Positions 53,008 to 60,333 of a stretch of 64,000 nt of DNA are shown here, one piece after another. The stretch comes from an uncultured Anaerotruncus sp. (GTDB taxonomy: Bacteria > Bacillota > Clostridia > Oscillospirales > Ruminococcaceae), in the NCBI GenBank assembly GCA_944385965.1, contig CALWZG010000022.1, positions 62,001-126,000 on the forward strand. The letters are read 5' to 3'. The notes under the pieces were generated by a model that saw only the letters and a program-made list of their open reading frames with translations, did not search any database and was not told where the DNA came from. Each line of letters begins with the position of its first letter. The stretch's first letter is position 1. The translations under genes were made by a program, and so were the position numbers.

Positions 53008-53463
53008 ATGTGGAGAGCGCTTTATAAAAGGATGACTTATGAGGATAGGTTTGACCGTAAATACGCCTGTTACTGGCGCAGAGGCGGACGAAAAATCAAG
53101 AGGTATAATCGGCGTCTGTTCCGCAGAAAATGGACAGGGCAAACAAAAAGCCTTCGGAATTTCTCCGAAGGCTTTTGTATATCAAACTTAGTCGCTGATA
53201 TAAGGCAGCAGTCCCAGATGACGGGCGCGCTTGATAGCCACAGTCAGCTCACGCTGATGACGGGCGCAGGTACCAGTAACACGGCGGGGAACAATCTTGG
53301 CCCGCTCGCTCAGGTATCTTCTCAGACGAGGCACGTCCTTATAATCAATGGTCTCAACCTTATCAACACAGAAAGAGCAAACCTTTTTGCGGCCTTTTCT
53401 TCCGCCGCGAGGTCCTCTATTCTCGCTTTTCTCGAAAGCCATAACACAAACCTCCTATCGTAA
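53008..53463 (+). CDS. Arg-rich short ORF running antisense through rpsR (doubtful, possibly decayed)
   Basis: A good ribosome binding site (AAGGAG) precedes ATG 53008, and the first 45 residues are strongly basic and aromatic ([36 protein letters not shown]), unlike random sequence. The frame has no stop there, however, and continues through the bidirectional terminator at 53146-53176 and antisense to rpsR to 53463. I suspect a small basic protein that lost its stop, or a short real peptide whose tail is irrelevant. Only the first 45 or so residues are credible. Confidence 0.3.
   Translation: MWRALYKRMTYEDRFDRKYACYWRRGGRKIKRYNRRLFRRKWTGQTKSLRNFSEGFCISNLVADIRQQSQMTGALDSHSQLTLMTGAGTSNTAGNNLGPLAQVSSQTRHVLIINGLNLINTERANLFAAFSSAARSSILAFLESHNTNLLS
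53146..53176. terminator. Terminator at the end of rpsF-ssb-rpsR
   Basis: AAAAGCCTTCGGA (53146-53158) pairs perfectly with TCCGAAGGCTTTT (53164-53176) around a 5-base loop. It follows rpsR on the minus strand and can also act on the plus strand. Confidence 0.85.
53188..53442 (-). CDS. rpsR: Ribosomal protein S18
   Basis: An 84-residue S18 of the small ribosomal subunit. The family core is present: [20 protein letters not shown], then [20 protein letters not shown] and [12 protein letters not shown]. It has the Cys pairs (CSFC and later C) seen in zinc-binding versions of S18. It is the last gene of the rpsF-ssb-rpsR operon, the standard bacterial order, and is bound by S6 in the ribosome. 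AGGAGGTTTG precedes the ATG. Confidence 0.97.
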   Translation of the reverse strand: MAFEKSENRGPRGGRKGRKKVCSFCVDKVETIDYKDVPRLRRYLSERAKIVPRRVTGTCARHQRELTVAIKRARHLGLLPYISD

Positions 53464-53503
53464 TCAGTAATCCGTTCAGATGAGTGAGAAAAAGGGCTGC
53501 CGT

Positions 53504-53965
53504 TTAAAACGGCAGATCATCCGAGTCAGCAGGCATCTCCGAAAAGTCCCCCACATCGCCGCTGGAATAAGAAACAGCGGGAGAGGCGGGAGCTGGGGGC
53601 GCCTGGGTGGGCATGGGAACGCCATAGCCAGCACTCTGTTGGCTGGCGCTTTTGCTTTCCCCAAACTGAACATTGTCCGCCACAACCTCCACAGCGGTGC
53701 GCTTATTGCCGTTTTTATCCTCATAGTTGCGGGTTTGGATGGAGCCCTCTACAATAATCATTTTCCCCTTGGAAAAATAACGGGAAACGAACTCAGCGGA
53801 CTGCCTCCAGGCAACAATGTCAATAAAATCGGTTTGACGCTCCCGGTCTTTGGAATAATTGCGGTCCACAGCGATACGGAAGGAACACACCGAAACCCCA
53901 TTGGGGGTCTGGCGCAGTTCCGGGTCCGCCACCAAGCGGCCCATCAGAATCGCCCTGTTCAACAT
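53504..53965 (-). CDS. ssb: Single-stranded DNA-binding protein
   Basis: A 153-residue SSB. The OB-fold is clear (MLNRAILMGRLVADPELRQT, then DFIDIVAWRQSAEFVSRYFSKGKM), the middle is a disordered Gln/Ala/Pro linker, and the end is the acidic tip DSDDLPF used to bind repair and replication partners. It binds single-stranded DNA as a tetramer during replication and repair. It lies between rpsF and rpsR as in most Firmicutes. Confidence 0.97.
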   Translation of the reverse strand: MLNRAILMGRLVADPELRQTPNGVSVCSFRIAVDRNYSKDRERQTDFIDIVAWRQSAEFVSRYFSKGKMIIVEGSIQTRNYEDKNGNKRTAVEVVADNVQFGESKSASQQSAGYGVPMPTQAPPAPASPAVSYSSGDVGDFSEMPADSDDLPF

Positions 53966-53984
53966 GGCGCTGACCCTCCCTTAA

Positions 53985-54281
53985 TTAAGCGTTTTTCGCA
54001 ACGATCAGGCTGCGCAGAACGCCATCGGTGATCTTGTAGATACGATCCAGCTCAGCAGGGAACTCAGGAGCAGAAGTAAACTCAACCACCACATAGTAAC
54101 CAACAGTCTCGTCATTGATGGGGTAAGCCAGGACTCTCTGTCCCCAGGTATCCACATTATCAATGGTGCCGTTGTCAGAGATGAGCTTGTTGAATTTCTC
54201 AACCAGAGCGTTAACGCTCTCCTCACCATTCTTCATGCTGAAAACCATGACGGTTTCATATTTGGCTTTGACCTGTGCCAT
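53985..54281 (-). CDS. rpsF: Ribosomal protein S6
   Basis: A 98-residue S6, which pairs with S18 in the small subunit platform. The sequence has YETVMVFSMKNGEE, WGQRVLAYPINDETVGYYVVVEF and EFPAELDRIYKITDGVLRSL, the expected family segments. It is the first gene of the rpsF-ssb-rpsR operon, with AAGGAGGTG before the ATG. A promoter and a structured leader lie upstream, where S6-S18 feedback control is known in other bacteria. Confidence 0.97.
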   Translation of the reverse strand: MAQVKAKYETVMVFSMKNGEESVNALVEKFNKLISDNGTIDNVDTWGQRVLAYPINDETVGYYVVVEFTSAPEFPAELDRIYKITDGVLRSLIVAKNA

Positions 54282-54371
54282 TTCAACACCTCCTTTTGGA
54301 CTTTAGGCCCCCACAGCAAGGTGGGAGCAAGGATGTTTTCCGTAAGGGATGACATCATCCCCCAGGCTAAC
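54282..54371 (-). promoter_or_regulatory. Structured 5 prime leader of rpsF (candidate S6-S18 autoregulatory region)
   Basis: About 90 bases between the promoter and rpsF contain two hairpin-forming segments on the minus strand: GGGATGA with TCATCCC, and CCCACC with GTGGGG. S6-S18 leaders are known at this location, but the expected CCG-containing loop is not plainly visible, so the call is tentative. Confidence 0.35.
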
Positions 54372-54377
54372 TCATAA

Positions 54378-54406
54378 ATCATACCACAACAAAACCGGAT
54401 AGTCAA
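54378..54406 (-). promoter_or_regulatory. SigA-type promoter of rpsF-ssb-rpsR
   Basis: On the minus strand, TTGACT (54406-54401) and TATGAT (54383-54378) have a 17-base spacer. Confidence 0.8.
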
Positions 54407-54525
54407 GTATTGGGGAAAGATTTTTAACCCCTGTTTTTTGCGCTTCCGGTTTGCTATAATAGCGGTAAAGGATACTTTGATAAGGAATGATAAAGACTCA
54501 GGACCCGCAGACAGGAGGAGAATGT

Positions 54526-55071
54526 ATGGAATGGCAAGGGCTGGAAGTTTTTTTAAGTCGTTGGTTTGGAGAGCAGGACGACGAAACGGAATGTATGGGC
54601 CAGCCTGGCTCCCCAACGCCAATGGATGTATGGGTACAGGAAGAAAAAAAGTGTCATACCCCAGAGGAAACAGCGGCTGTTTTTGGGGGATTGGCGGTAT
54701 CTGTGGCCAAGACTCTGGGGTTTGAGCTGGATTTCTCAAAAGAGAGTGTGGCCAGTTTGGAGAAGCTGCTGGATTTTATTTATATGGACTTGAAGAAAAC
54801 CTGTCTGGCCCAGCAGCAGATGGACTGGATGATCAACTTATTCGGCTGTTATCTTGGGGAATCCATGCTGGGCAACGGTTTGAAAGAAGCTGGCTACTAT
54901 TGGGCCAGACAGGAGGATGAAACCCTCTTTTTGAAAAAAGATGAAAAGAATCAGATATTTCCAATCAATAAGGTCTTTAAACAGTTGACCAATGGCCCTG
55001 AGGATGGGGTAAACTCCTTCTTCAAAATTGGGTTGATGATTGCTGAGGGGAAATTCCCTGCCTCAAAGTGA
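54526..55071 (+). CDS. Uncharacterised 181-residue soluble protein
   Basis: Start ATG 54526 follows GGAGGAG by five bases. It is a soluble, acidic protein; the segment WMINLFGCYLGESMLGNGL with the later FPINKVFKQLTNGPEDGVNSFF resembles a broad family of small bacterial proteins with a GxYLGE motif and PF-KVxK-L-NG end, some of which are toxin-immunity proteins. I see no toxin beside it. It is followed closely by the NAD(P)HX repair enzyme, whose ribosome binding site overlaps the end of this gene. Confidence 0.6.
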   Translation: MEWQGLEVFLSRWFGEQDDETECMGQPGSPTPMDVWVQEEKKCHTPEETAAVFGGLAVSVAKTLGFELDFSKESVASLEKLLDFIYMDLKKTCLAQQQMDWMINLFGCYLGESMLGNGLKEAGYYWARQEDETLFLKKDEKNQIFPINKVFKQLTNGPEDGVNSFFKIGLMIAEGKFPASK

Positions 55072-55090
55072 CAGAAAGGTGGCGGTATCT

Positions 55091-56626
55091 ATGCGGATTG
55101 TGACAGCGGAGCAGATGAAACAGATTGAGACAAATGCCCTGAGTTATTCCCTCAGCTATGAGCGGATGATGGAGAACGCTGGAAGCGCAGCGGCGGCGTT
55201 GATTTGTCAAGCGGGACCGGTAGAGGGCAGATGCGTGACCTTGTTCTGCGGCAAGGGCAACAATGGAGGGGATGGGTTCGTGGCGGCCCGGCGGCTAAAG
55301 GAAGCGGGTGCCGATGTGGCGGTCATCCTTACCGATGGGATGCCCCGCACCGAACAGGCCCGGGCTATGTACGCCCTGCTTCAGCAGATGGATATGGAAA
55401 TCCGGGAGTATGAGGCGGACCCCCAATTCCTCACCCAACGGCTGGCCCAGACTCAGATTCTGGTGGACGCCATCTATGGGACCGGATTCCATGGCACACT
55501 GGATGAGAAACATCAGGATATTTGCAAGCTGATGAATGGCCTGGGGGTGGACCTCTACGCTTTGGACCTTCCCAGCGGTGTGGATACGGACACAGGAGCG
55601 GCAGACCCCCACGCCATCCGGGCCACTTTTACAGTGGTGTTTGACAGCGATAAGCCAGCCACCGTTCTGCCGGCGGCGGCCCAATACTGCGGCGAGGTGC
55701 TGCTGGCGGATATAGGGATTCCTGAGCAGGCCCACCAGGACATCCAGCAGAAATACCATCTTGTGACCGGGGAAACGGTGTTTGAGCGGCTGCGCCCCCG
55801 GCCAAGGGAAAGCCATAAGGGGGCCTTTGGAAAACTGCTGATTATCGGAGGATGCCAGCGGTTTATGGGAGCGGTTTCCTTGGCCTCTCTGGCGGCCATG
55901 CGCAGCGGGGTGGGCTATGTGACTCTGGCCTCCACCAAAGAGGTGTGCCGTACCGTGTTCCCTTTGATACCGGAAGCGGTGATGCTGCCTCTGAAGCAGA
56001 CCTCAGAAGGGGCGATATCCTATGATGCGATGGAGCCTTTAAAAGAAGCTTTGGAGCGGGCTACCGCTGTGCTGATTGGGAACGGTCTGGGAACAGGGGA
56101 GGACGCCTGCCGGATTGTTTATGAGGTGCTGCAAACCGCCCAATGCCCAGTGGTGGTGGACGCGGATGGTCTAAATGTGCTGTCCCGCCGCATAGATATA
56201 CTTCAGGAGGCCAAGGCGCCTGTGGCGCTGACCCCCCATTTGATGGAGTTTTCCCGGCTGACCACCCTTCCGGTGGAGCAGCTGGCCCAGGACCCATTGA
56301 GAATGGGGCTGGCTTTCGCTGAAGAACATCAGGTCACCTTGGTTTTGAAGGGTGCGTATACCAATACCATTACCCCCCAGGGCCAGGTTTGCATCAACAC
56401 AACCGGAAACGCTGGGCTTGCCAAAGCGGGCAGCGGGGATGTATTGGCTGGAATCATTGGGGCTTTGGCGGCCCAGGGGCATCCTATTCAGGATGCCTGT
56501 GCCTGCGGGGTCTGGCTCCACGGATTGGCTGGGGATTATGCGGCTCAGGATTTGTCCCAGTACGGGATGCTTCCAAGAGATGTGATTGACGGGCTGGCAA
56601 AGGTATTTGTGGACCATGGCAGGTGA
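55091..56626 (+). CDS. nnr: Bifunctional NAD(P)HX epimerase / ADP-dependent dehydratase
   Basis: A 511-residue metabolite repair enzyme. The start is ATG 55091 with AAAGGTGG eight bases upstream. The N-domain (residues about 1-215, YjeF_N) has TAEQMKQIE, CGKGNNGGDGFVAARRL and LPSGVDTDTG; the C-domain (about 225-505, ribokinase-like) has KGAFGKLLIIGG, SEGAISYDA and the active-site stretch GNAGLAKAGSGDVLAGIIG. Together they epimerise damaged NADHX/NADPHX and dehydrate the S form back to NAD(P)H using ADP. It may be co-transcribed with the lipoprotein gene downstream. Confidence 0.95.
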   Translation: MRIVTAEQMKQIETNALSYSLSYERMMENAGSAAAALICQAGPVEGRCVTLFCGKGNNGGDGFVAARRLKEAGADVAVILTDGMPRTEQARAMYALLQQMDMEIREYEADPQFLTQRLAQTQILVDAIYGTGFHGTLDEKHQDICKLMNGLGVDLYALDLPSGVDTDTGAADPHAIRATFTVVFDSDKPATVLPAAAQYCGEVLLADIGIPEQAHQDIQQKYHLVTGETVFERLRPRPRESHKGAFGKLLIIGGCQRFMGAVSLASLAAMRSGVGYVTLASTKEVCRTVFPLIPEAVMLPLKQTSEGAISYDAMEPLKEALERATAVLIGNGLGTGEDACRIVYEVLQTAQCPVVVDADGLNVLSRRIDILQEAKAPVALTPHLMEFSRLTTLPVEQLAQDPLRMGLAFAEEHQVTLVLKGAYTNTITPQGQVCINTTGNAGLAKAGSGDVLAGIIGALAAQGHPIQDACACGVWLHGLAGDYAAQDLSQYGMLPRDVIDGLAKVFVDHGR

Positions 56627-56646
56627 CCTTTAAAGGGGTTTTGTGA

Positions 56647-57186
56647 ATGAATGCGGGCTTGTTAAAGGGGAGCGCGGCGCTGGGAATCTGTTTGCTGCTG
56701 TGGGGATGTTCCGCCCAGACTCCGGAACCTGACGGGAAGATTGTGCGGGAAAAGCTGCAAGGTGGCTACCAGACTACCACAAAGGTAAAATATCAGGAGC
56801 TGGAAGCCACCATGACCATCTATCAGCCACCTATGAACTGCGCTCAGGTGGTTTTTGACAGCCCGCCAAGCCTGCAAAACCTGAAGATGACCTTTTTTAC
56901 CGACCGCACCAAGCTGGAATATGAGGGGAAGAGCTTTGAGTTTTCGGCAGGAAGCCTGCCCAGCAAAGCCGCTGCCCAGTTGGTGATTTCGGCTTTGAAC
57001 GCGGTGACCCAGGACCAGGGGATTACCGTCCGTCAGCAGGATGATAAATTAGTGATTCAGGGGGAATTGGCTGACGGAAGCTTTTCGCTGGAGGCGGATG
57101 GAAAAAGCGGGAATTTATTGACCCTTTCCATACCAGAACGGGAGCTTGAGTTGGAAATTTTGGATTTTCATATTTTGGAAGAGTAA
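56647..57186 (+). CDS. Predicted lipoprotein, LolA-like or outer-surface, function unknown
   Basis: A 179-residue protein with a signal peptide and lipobox-like L-L-W-G-C (Cys21). The mature part is strand-rich, with repeated short strands (KVKYQELEATMTIYQPP, KMTFFTDRTKLEYEGKSFEF, LVIQGELADGSFSLEA), similar in pattern to LolA/LppX-like folds seen in many Clostridia lipoproteins. It is probably anchored on the outer face of the membrane. A strong terminator follows it, and it lies 20 bases after the NAD(P)HX enzyme gene. Confidence 0.75.
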   Translation: MNAGLLKGSAALGICLLLWGCSAQTPEPDGKIVREKLQGGYQTTTKVKYQELEATMTIYQPPMNCAQVVFDSPPSLQNLKMTFFTDRTKLEYEGKSFEFSAGSLPSKAAAQLVISALNAVTQDQGITVRQQDDKLVIQGELADGSFSLEADGKSGNLLTLSIPERELELEILDFHILEE

Positions 57187-57199
57187 GGAAAATATGAGC

Positions 57200-57244
57200 A
57201 AGGAGCCTCTTGCTGTGGAGTGAACCCACGGCAAGAGGCTCCTT
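57200..57244. terminator. Terminator hairpin after the lipoprotein gene
   Basis: AAGGAGCCTCTTGC (57200-57213) pairs perfectly with GCAAGAGGCTCCTT (57231-57244); the inner region folds further (GTGG with CCAC). Only a short T run follows. Confidence 0.7.
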
Positions 57245-57541
57245 TGCGCCATTTTAAAAAAGAGGACATTCTCAGGTTGAAGCACTGTGAAATTCAGAAA
57301 AAAGGCATTTTGAAAAATTTCGCAGCCTTTTGGAAAGAAAATGAAAGGTTCCTGAAAATAAAAGATTGGTTTTAAGAAAGAGCGGAATAACCCCGGCTGT
57401 CAAAAAAGGACAACAGGGAATAGAATGTTAAGAGCGCCGCCGAAAAATTTCCCGACAGGATGTTTAAAACCACTGGGCGGCGGTCACACTAAACATGCAG
57501 GACGGCGTCAAATGCGAAATGAATACACGGAGTGTGATAAC
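57245..57541. other. Intergenic stretch before mazF, no gene seen
   Basis: About 297 bases with AT-rich A-runs and no credible ORF on either strand. There is no antitoxin gene here. Weak hairpin potential exists (AAAAAAGGC near 57299 with GCCTTTT near 57327). A promoter for mazF should lie here but no clear boxes stand out. Confidence 0.5.
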
Positions 57542-57901
57542 ATGACCGTAAAAAGAGGAGAAATCTATTATGCGGATTTAAGCCCTGTGGTGGGTTCTGA
57601 GCAAGGAGGAGTGCGTCCGGTCCTGATTGTGCAGAACGATGTGGGCAACAGACACAGTCCTACCGTAATCGCTGCCGCTATCACAAGCCAAAAAGAAAAA
57701 TCCAGACTGCCTACCCATATTGAAATCAATTCTCACAGCTGTGGGCTTTCTAAAGATTCTGTGGTTTTGCTGGAACAAATCCGCACAATTGATAAGCGCA
57801 GGCTTAAAGAACGCATGGGACGTTTAGATGAAGGGTCTATGGGTCAGATTGACCAGGCACTCTCCATCAGTTTTGGTCTGAATAACAATGGGGGCTCGGC
57901 T
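57542..57901 (+). CDS. mazF: MazF/PemK-type mRNA interferase (solitary)
   Basis: A 120-residue endoribonuclease toxin of the MazF (NdoA/EndoA) family. ATG 57542 is the start; the frame open from 57425 is not supported upstream. Marks are [36 protein letters not shown] with the catalytic Arg in [18 protein letters not shown], and [15 protein letters not shown]. It cleaves mRNA at specific sites. No MazE-like antitoxin is encoded beside it on either strand, so the partner is elsewhere or missing. Two perfect hairpins (57905-57933, 57956-57981) follow it. End coordinate runs to the stop of this frame. Confidence 0.93.
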
Positions 57902-57904
57902 ACA

Positions 57905-57981
57905 TAACCCCAAGAGATGGCATCTTGGGGTTATGACAGCCGGAATACCCGCTGACAGCCACCGGAAATATCCGGTGGCTG
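57905..57981. terminator. Two perfect hairpins between mazF and a small minus-strand gene
   Basis: TAACCCCAAGA (57905-57915) pairs with TCTTGGGGTTA (57923-57933), and CAGCCACCGGA (57956-57966) pairs with TCCGGTGGCTG (57971-57981). Neither has a strong T run, so terminator function is probable but not certain. Confidence 0.55.
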
Positions 57982-57989
57982 CGTTTATA

Positions 57990-58184
57990 TCAGATAGAAT
58001 TGTGGCTGTCAAAGGGCAAACAGCTTTGGGCTTGCTGGTGGAGCTGGTCCAGAGTACGGATGGCATCGGAATGCTGCTGGAGCATCCCTTGCACATAATC
58101 CGGCATAGAAACATAATAAGATTTCGCCAATTGATTGGTGCTGATAAGCTCATGAAGATTTTTCGCTTTTGGTTGCTTTGTCAT
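57990..58184 (-). CDS. Small conserved protein with YYxxMPxYVQ motif
   Basis: A 64-residue protein with a strong ribosome binding site (GAGGTGATTTT) before its ATG. Its core SYYVSMPDYVQGMLQQH matches the pattern A-x-x-Y-[YF]-x-x-[LM]-P-x-Y-V-[QR]-x-[IM]-L of another small gene at 59086-59265, so the two are related. The rest is polar and helical. Function unknown. It is convergent with mazF. Confidence 0.75.
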   Translation of the reverse strand: MTKQPKAKNLHELISTNQLAKSYYVSMPDYVQGMLQQHSDAIRTLDQLHQQAQSCLPFDSHNSI

Positions 58185-58260
58185 AAAATCACCTCATGGA
58201 TAGCATCCCCCAAGACAGTGGATGAAATCCTGGGAAAAAGCTGGTTTTCCTTTATGGGAT

Positions 58261-58270
58261 GTGGTATAAT
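58261..58270 (+). promoter_or_regulatory. Extended -10 promoter of the DUF436 gene
   Basis: TGGTATAAT at 58262-58270 is an extended -10 box; TGGTTT, 17 bases upstream of TATAAT, is a weak -35. Confidence 0.55.
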
Positions 58271-58328
58271 TAGGGTACATCTTTATGGCGCAAGCCAGAA
58301 AATTTGATGAAAGGCCAGGCGACCTTAT

Positions 58329-58880
58329 ATGTATGAGGAACTGAAAGAAAACGCGGTCCAAGCGGTGCGTGAGCTGTTGGAGCAAGCTAAACTGAATCCG
58401 GGAGATTTATTTGTTGTGGGGTGCTCCTCCAGTGAAATCTGCGGACATAAAATTGGCTCTGACTCCAGCCCAGAGGTAGCTCAGGCGGTTTTCAGCGGGA
58501 TTTACCAGGTGCTCCGTGAAAAGGGCATCTATCTGGCCGCTCAATGCTGTGAGCATTTGAATCGGGCGTTGATTCTGGAACGGGAAGCGGCGGAAAAATT
58601 CCGTCTGGATCCGGTGAATGTAGTTCCCCAGCCCAAAGCCGGCGGCTCATTCGCCACAGCGGCCTATCAGGCGTTTGAATCCCCAGTGGCGGTGGAACGT
58701 ATCCAGGCAGACGCGGGTATGGACATCGGGGATACATTGATAGGCATGCACCTGAAGCCGGTGGCTGTACCTGTGCGTATTCAAATCCGTAAAATTGGGG
58801 AGGCCAATTTGGTCTGCGCCCGCACCCGCCCAAAATTTATTGGAGGGGTCCGGGCTCATTACAATGAGGATTTGCTATAA
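58329..58880 (+). CDS. DUF436 / YwlG family protein (TIGR01440)
   Basis: A 183-residue protein of the YwlG/DUF436 family, widespread in Firmicutes, with no settled function. Recognised by VVGCSSSEICGHKIGSDSSPEVA, LAAQCCEHLNRALILEREAAEKF, VVPQPKAGGSFATAAY and ADAGMDIGDTLIGMHLKPVAVPVR in order; positions of the Cys and Gly runs agree with a thioredoxin-like or hydrolase active site but none is proven. AAAGG lies upstream of ATG 58329. Confidence 0.92.
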   Translation: MYEELKENAVQAVRELLEQAKLNPGDLFVVGCSSSEICGHKIGSDSSPEVAQAVFSGIYQVLREKGIYLAAQCCEHLNRALILEREAAEKFRLDPVNVVPQPKAGGSFATAAYQAFESPVAVERIQADAGMDIGDTLIGMHLKPVAVPVRIQIRKIGEANLVCARTRPKFIGGVRAHYNEDLL

Positions 58881-59036
58881 GTTTTCAGCGGAATGATTTT
58901 GGCACTCTAAAAGCTCCAGAAATCGCAGCAGGCCATCCTCCGAGGAAATGGGCATATTGCTTTCCTGGATGGCCTGCTGGATTGTTAAGGGCAGTTGAGC
59001 GATTTTTTCTTCCAGCTCAGGGGAAAGCTGAGACAT
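58875..59036 (-). CDS. Small helical protein, 53 residues
   Basis: Start is ATG 59036 with AAGGAGG upstream; an upstream in-frame start at 59069 is not supported. The sequence SPELEEKIAQLPLTIQQAI contains LP followed by I-Q-Q-A-I, reminiscent of the LP-YVQ motif of its neighbours at 57990 and 59086, and an acidic-Leu end (FLELLE). It overlaps the DUF436 stop by 6 bases on the opposite strand. Function unknown. Confidence 0.65.
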   Translation of the reverse strand: MSQLSPELEEKIAQLPLTIQQAIQESNMPISSEDGLLRFLELLECQNHSAENL

Positions 59037-59085
59037 GAATACCAGCCTCCTTAGTGTCTTTTCCCTCATTATAAAACAAAACTCT

Positions 59086-59265
59086 TTATCTGGAAAGACC
59101 GCTGAGTACCTGATCCGCCCGAATCATCAGGGCGAGCTGGGTATTCAAACGCTTTCCCTCCCGGTGGAGAATCTGCCGCACATAGCTGGGAAGCTGCTGA
59201 AAATAGCGCTGAGCTGATGGGTTTTCCCGCAAAAGCTGTTCTAAATTTTGAAAAGAACTTTTCAT
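59086..59265 (-). CDS. Small conserved protein with YFxxLPxYVR motif, 59 residues
   Basis: This 59-residue gene reads MKSSFQNLEQLLRENPSAQR then YFQQLPSYVRQILHREGKR and ends at the stop 59086-59088. Its ATG (59265) has GGAGGTGAAGG upstream. It shares A-x-x-Y-F-x-x-L-P-x-Y-V with the small protein at 57990-58184. It is part of a set of short minus-strand genes of unknown role. Confidence 0.75.
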   Translation of the reverse strand: MKSSFQNLEQLLRENPSAQRYFQQLPSYVRQILHREGKRLNTQLALMIRADQVLSGLSR

Positions 59266-59371
59266 CTAATCCTTCACCTCCAGAAAAAGTGTACCCTGGA
59301 TTTTTAAAGGATATACAAAAATATCCGTTATTTAATAGGAAGAATTTTATAATTTTAACGAAAAAAATCGC

Positions 59372-59400
59372 TTGCTTTTTTAAATGAATCGTGTTATAAT
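59372..59400 (+). promoter_or_regulatory. Promoter of tRNA-Pro
   Basis: TTGCTT (59372-59377) and TATAAT (59395-59400) with a 17-base spacer, 29 bases before the tRNA. Confidence 0.85.
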
Positions 59401-59429
59401 AGCAAAGCGCTCGATTGAGTGTATGTAAT

Positions 59430-59506
59430 CCGGATATGGCGCAGTTTGGTAGCGCGCTACCTTGGGGTGGTAGAGGCCGTGGGTTCAAGTCCCGCTATTC
59501 GGACCA
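59430..59506 (+). tRNA. tRNA-Pro (anticodon GGG)
   Basis: The 77 bases fold as a standard tRNA: acceptor CCGGATA (59430-59436) with TATTCGG (one G-U), D arm GCGC with GCGC around AGTTTGGTA, anticodon arm CTACC-TTGGGGT-GGTAG, T arm GTGGG-TTCAAGT-CCCGC, discriminator A and encoded CCA. The 7-base anticodon loop centres on GGG, which reads proline CCC and CCU codons. Confidence 0.96.
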
Positions 59507-59510
59507 AACA

Positions 59511-59548
59511 AAAAGATCGTCGACTTTTGTTGACGATCTTTTGTTTTT
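59511..59548 (+). terminator. Terminator of tRNA-Pro
   Basis: AAAAGATCGTC (59511-59521) pairs with GACGATCTTTT (59532-59542), followed by GTTTTT. Confidence 0.85.
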
Positions 59549-59647
59549 ACAGCGCTTTATTGAAAATAATGTCCCTCTGGATTGACAGGTCCAGCATATA
59601 TAAGCCCCAAAAGAGGAAACAATATAAAATTGGAGGAGGTTGACGCT

Positions 59648-60289
59648 ATGCGAATTCCAAAGCATATTGGGATTATCCCAGATGGGAACAGACGTTGGGC
59701 AAAGAATGCGGGAATGGAAAAAAAGGATGGCTATGCGTATGGATTAGCCCCAGGTTTGGATTTATTGAGACTGGCCAGTCAAGCGGGTGTTCAGGAGATT
59801 ACCTATTATGGGTTTACCACCGACAATTGCGGACGCCCCGCGGAACAGGTGCAGGCTTTTTCCAAGGCTTGCGTGGAAGCGGTCAAGTTAATCGCCGCTG
59901 AGCCGGTTTCCTTGCTTGTAGTGGGAAATCAAAACACAGCGGCGTTTCCAAAGGAGCTGCTGCCCTATACCACCAGAACAGACCTGAATGGCGGTGGGAT
60001 TCGTGTTAACTTCCTGGTGAATTATGGATGGGAATGGGATTTGTCCGGCTTGGAAACCCCTGGCACCAACCGCCGGAAAATTTGTGAGCAGCTCCATTCC
60101 CATGATGTTTCCCGGGTGGATTTGGTCATCCGTTGGGGCGGCATGCGGCGGCTGTCCGGCTTTTTGCCTGTGCAGTCGGTTTACGCTGATTTCTTTGTGG
60201 TGGACCGGCTGTGGCCGGATTTCCAGCCAGAGGATTTCTTTGAAGCCCTCCAATGGTATCAAAAGCAGGATGTGACCCTGGGCGGTTAA
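59648..60289 (+). CDS. Undecaprenyl diphosphate synthase family protein (short)
   Basis: A 213-residue cis-prenyltransferase. ATG 59648 follows GGAGGAGG. The signature HIGIIPDGNRRWAK carries the catalytic Asp (D12), and RVDLVIRWGGMRRLSGFLP and SVYADFFVVDRLWPDF match the second conserved region, though G-G-M replaces the usual G-G-E and the protein is about 35 residues shorter than typical UppS. It may be a paralogue making a shorter prenyl chain, or a divergent UppS supplying the lipid carrier for cell wall synthesis. It is a single-gene unit ending at a strong terminator. Confidence 0.82.
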   Translation: MRIPKHIGIIPDGNRRWAKNAGMEKKDGYAYGLAPGLDLLRLASQAGVQEITYYGFTTDNCGRPAEQVQAFSKACVEAVKLIAAEPVSLLVVGNQNTAAFPKELLPYTTRTDLNGGGIRVNFLVNYGWEWDLSGLETPGTNRRKICEQLHSHDVSRVDLVIRWGGMRRLSGFLPVQSVYADFFVVDRLWPDFQPEDFFEALQWYQKQDVTLGG

Positions 60290-60300
60290 AACAGAATATG

Positions 60301-60333
60301 AAAAGTGTTCCCGAAATGGGAACACTTTTCTTT
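60301..60333. terminator. Bidirectional terminator after the UPP-synthase-like gene
   Basis: AAAAGTGTTCCC (60301-60312) pairs perfectly with GGGAACACTTTT (60318-60329) around a 5-base loop, followed by CTTTT. Confidence 0.9.

Noticed and set aside
57425..57541. N-terminal extension of MazF as an antitoxin fusion
   Set aside because: The residues upstream of ATG 57542 show no antitoxin features and the family start ([13 protein letters not shown]) is at 57542 behind a ribosome binding site.
59069..59488. 139-codon minus-strand frame over the tRNA promoter and tRNA
   Set aside because: It runs antisense to the tRNA and competes with a better supported 59-residue gene (59086-59265) in another frame.
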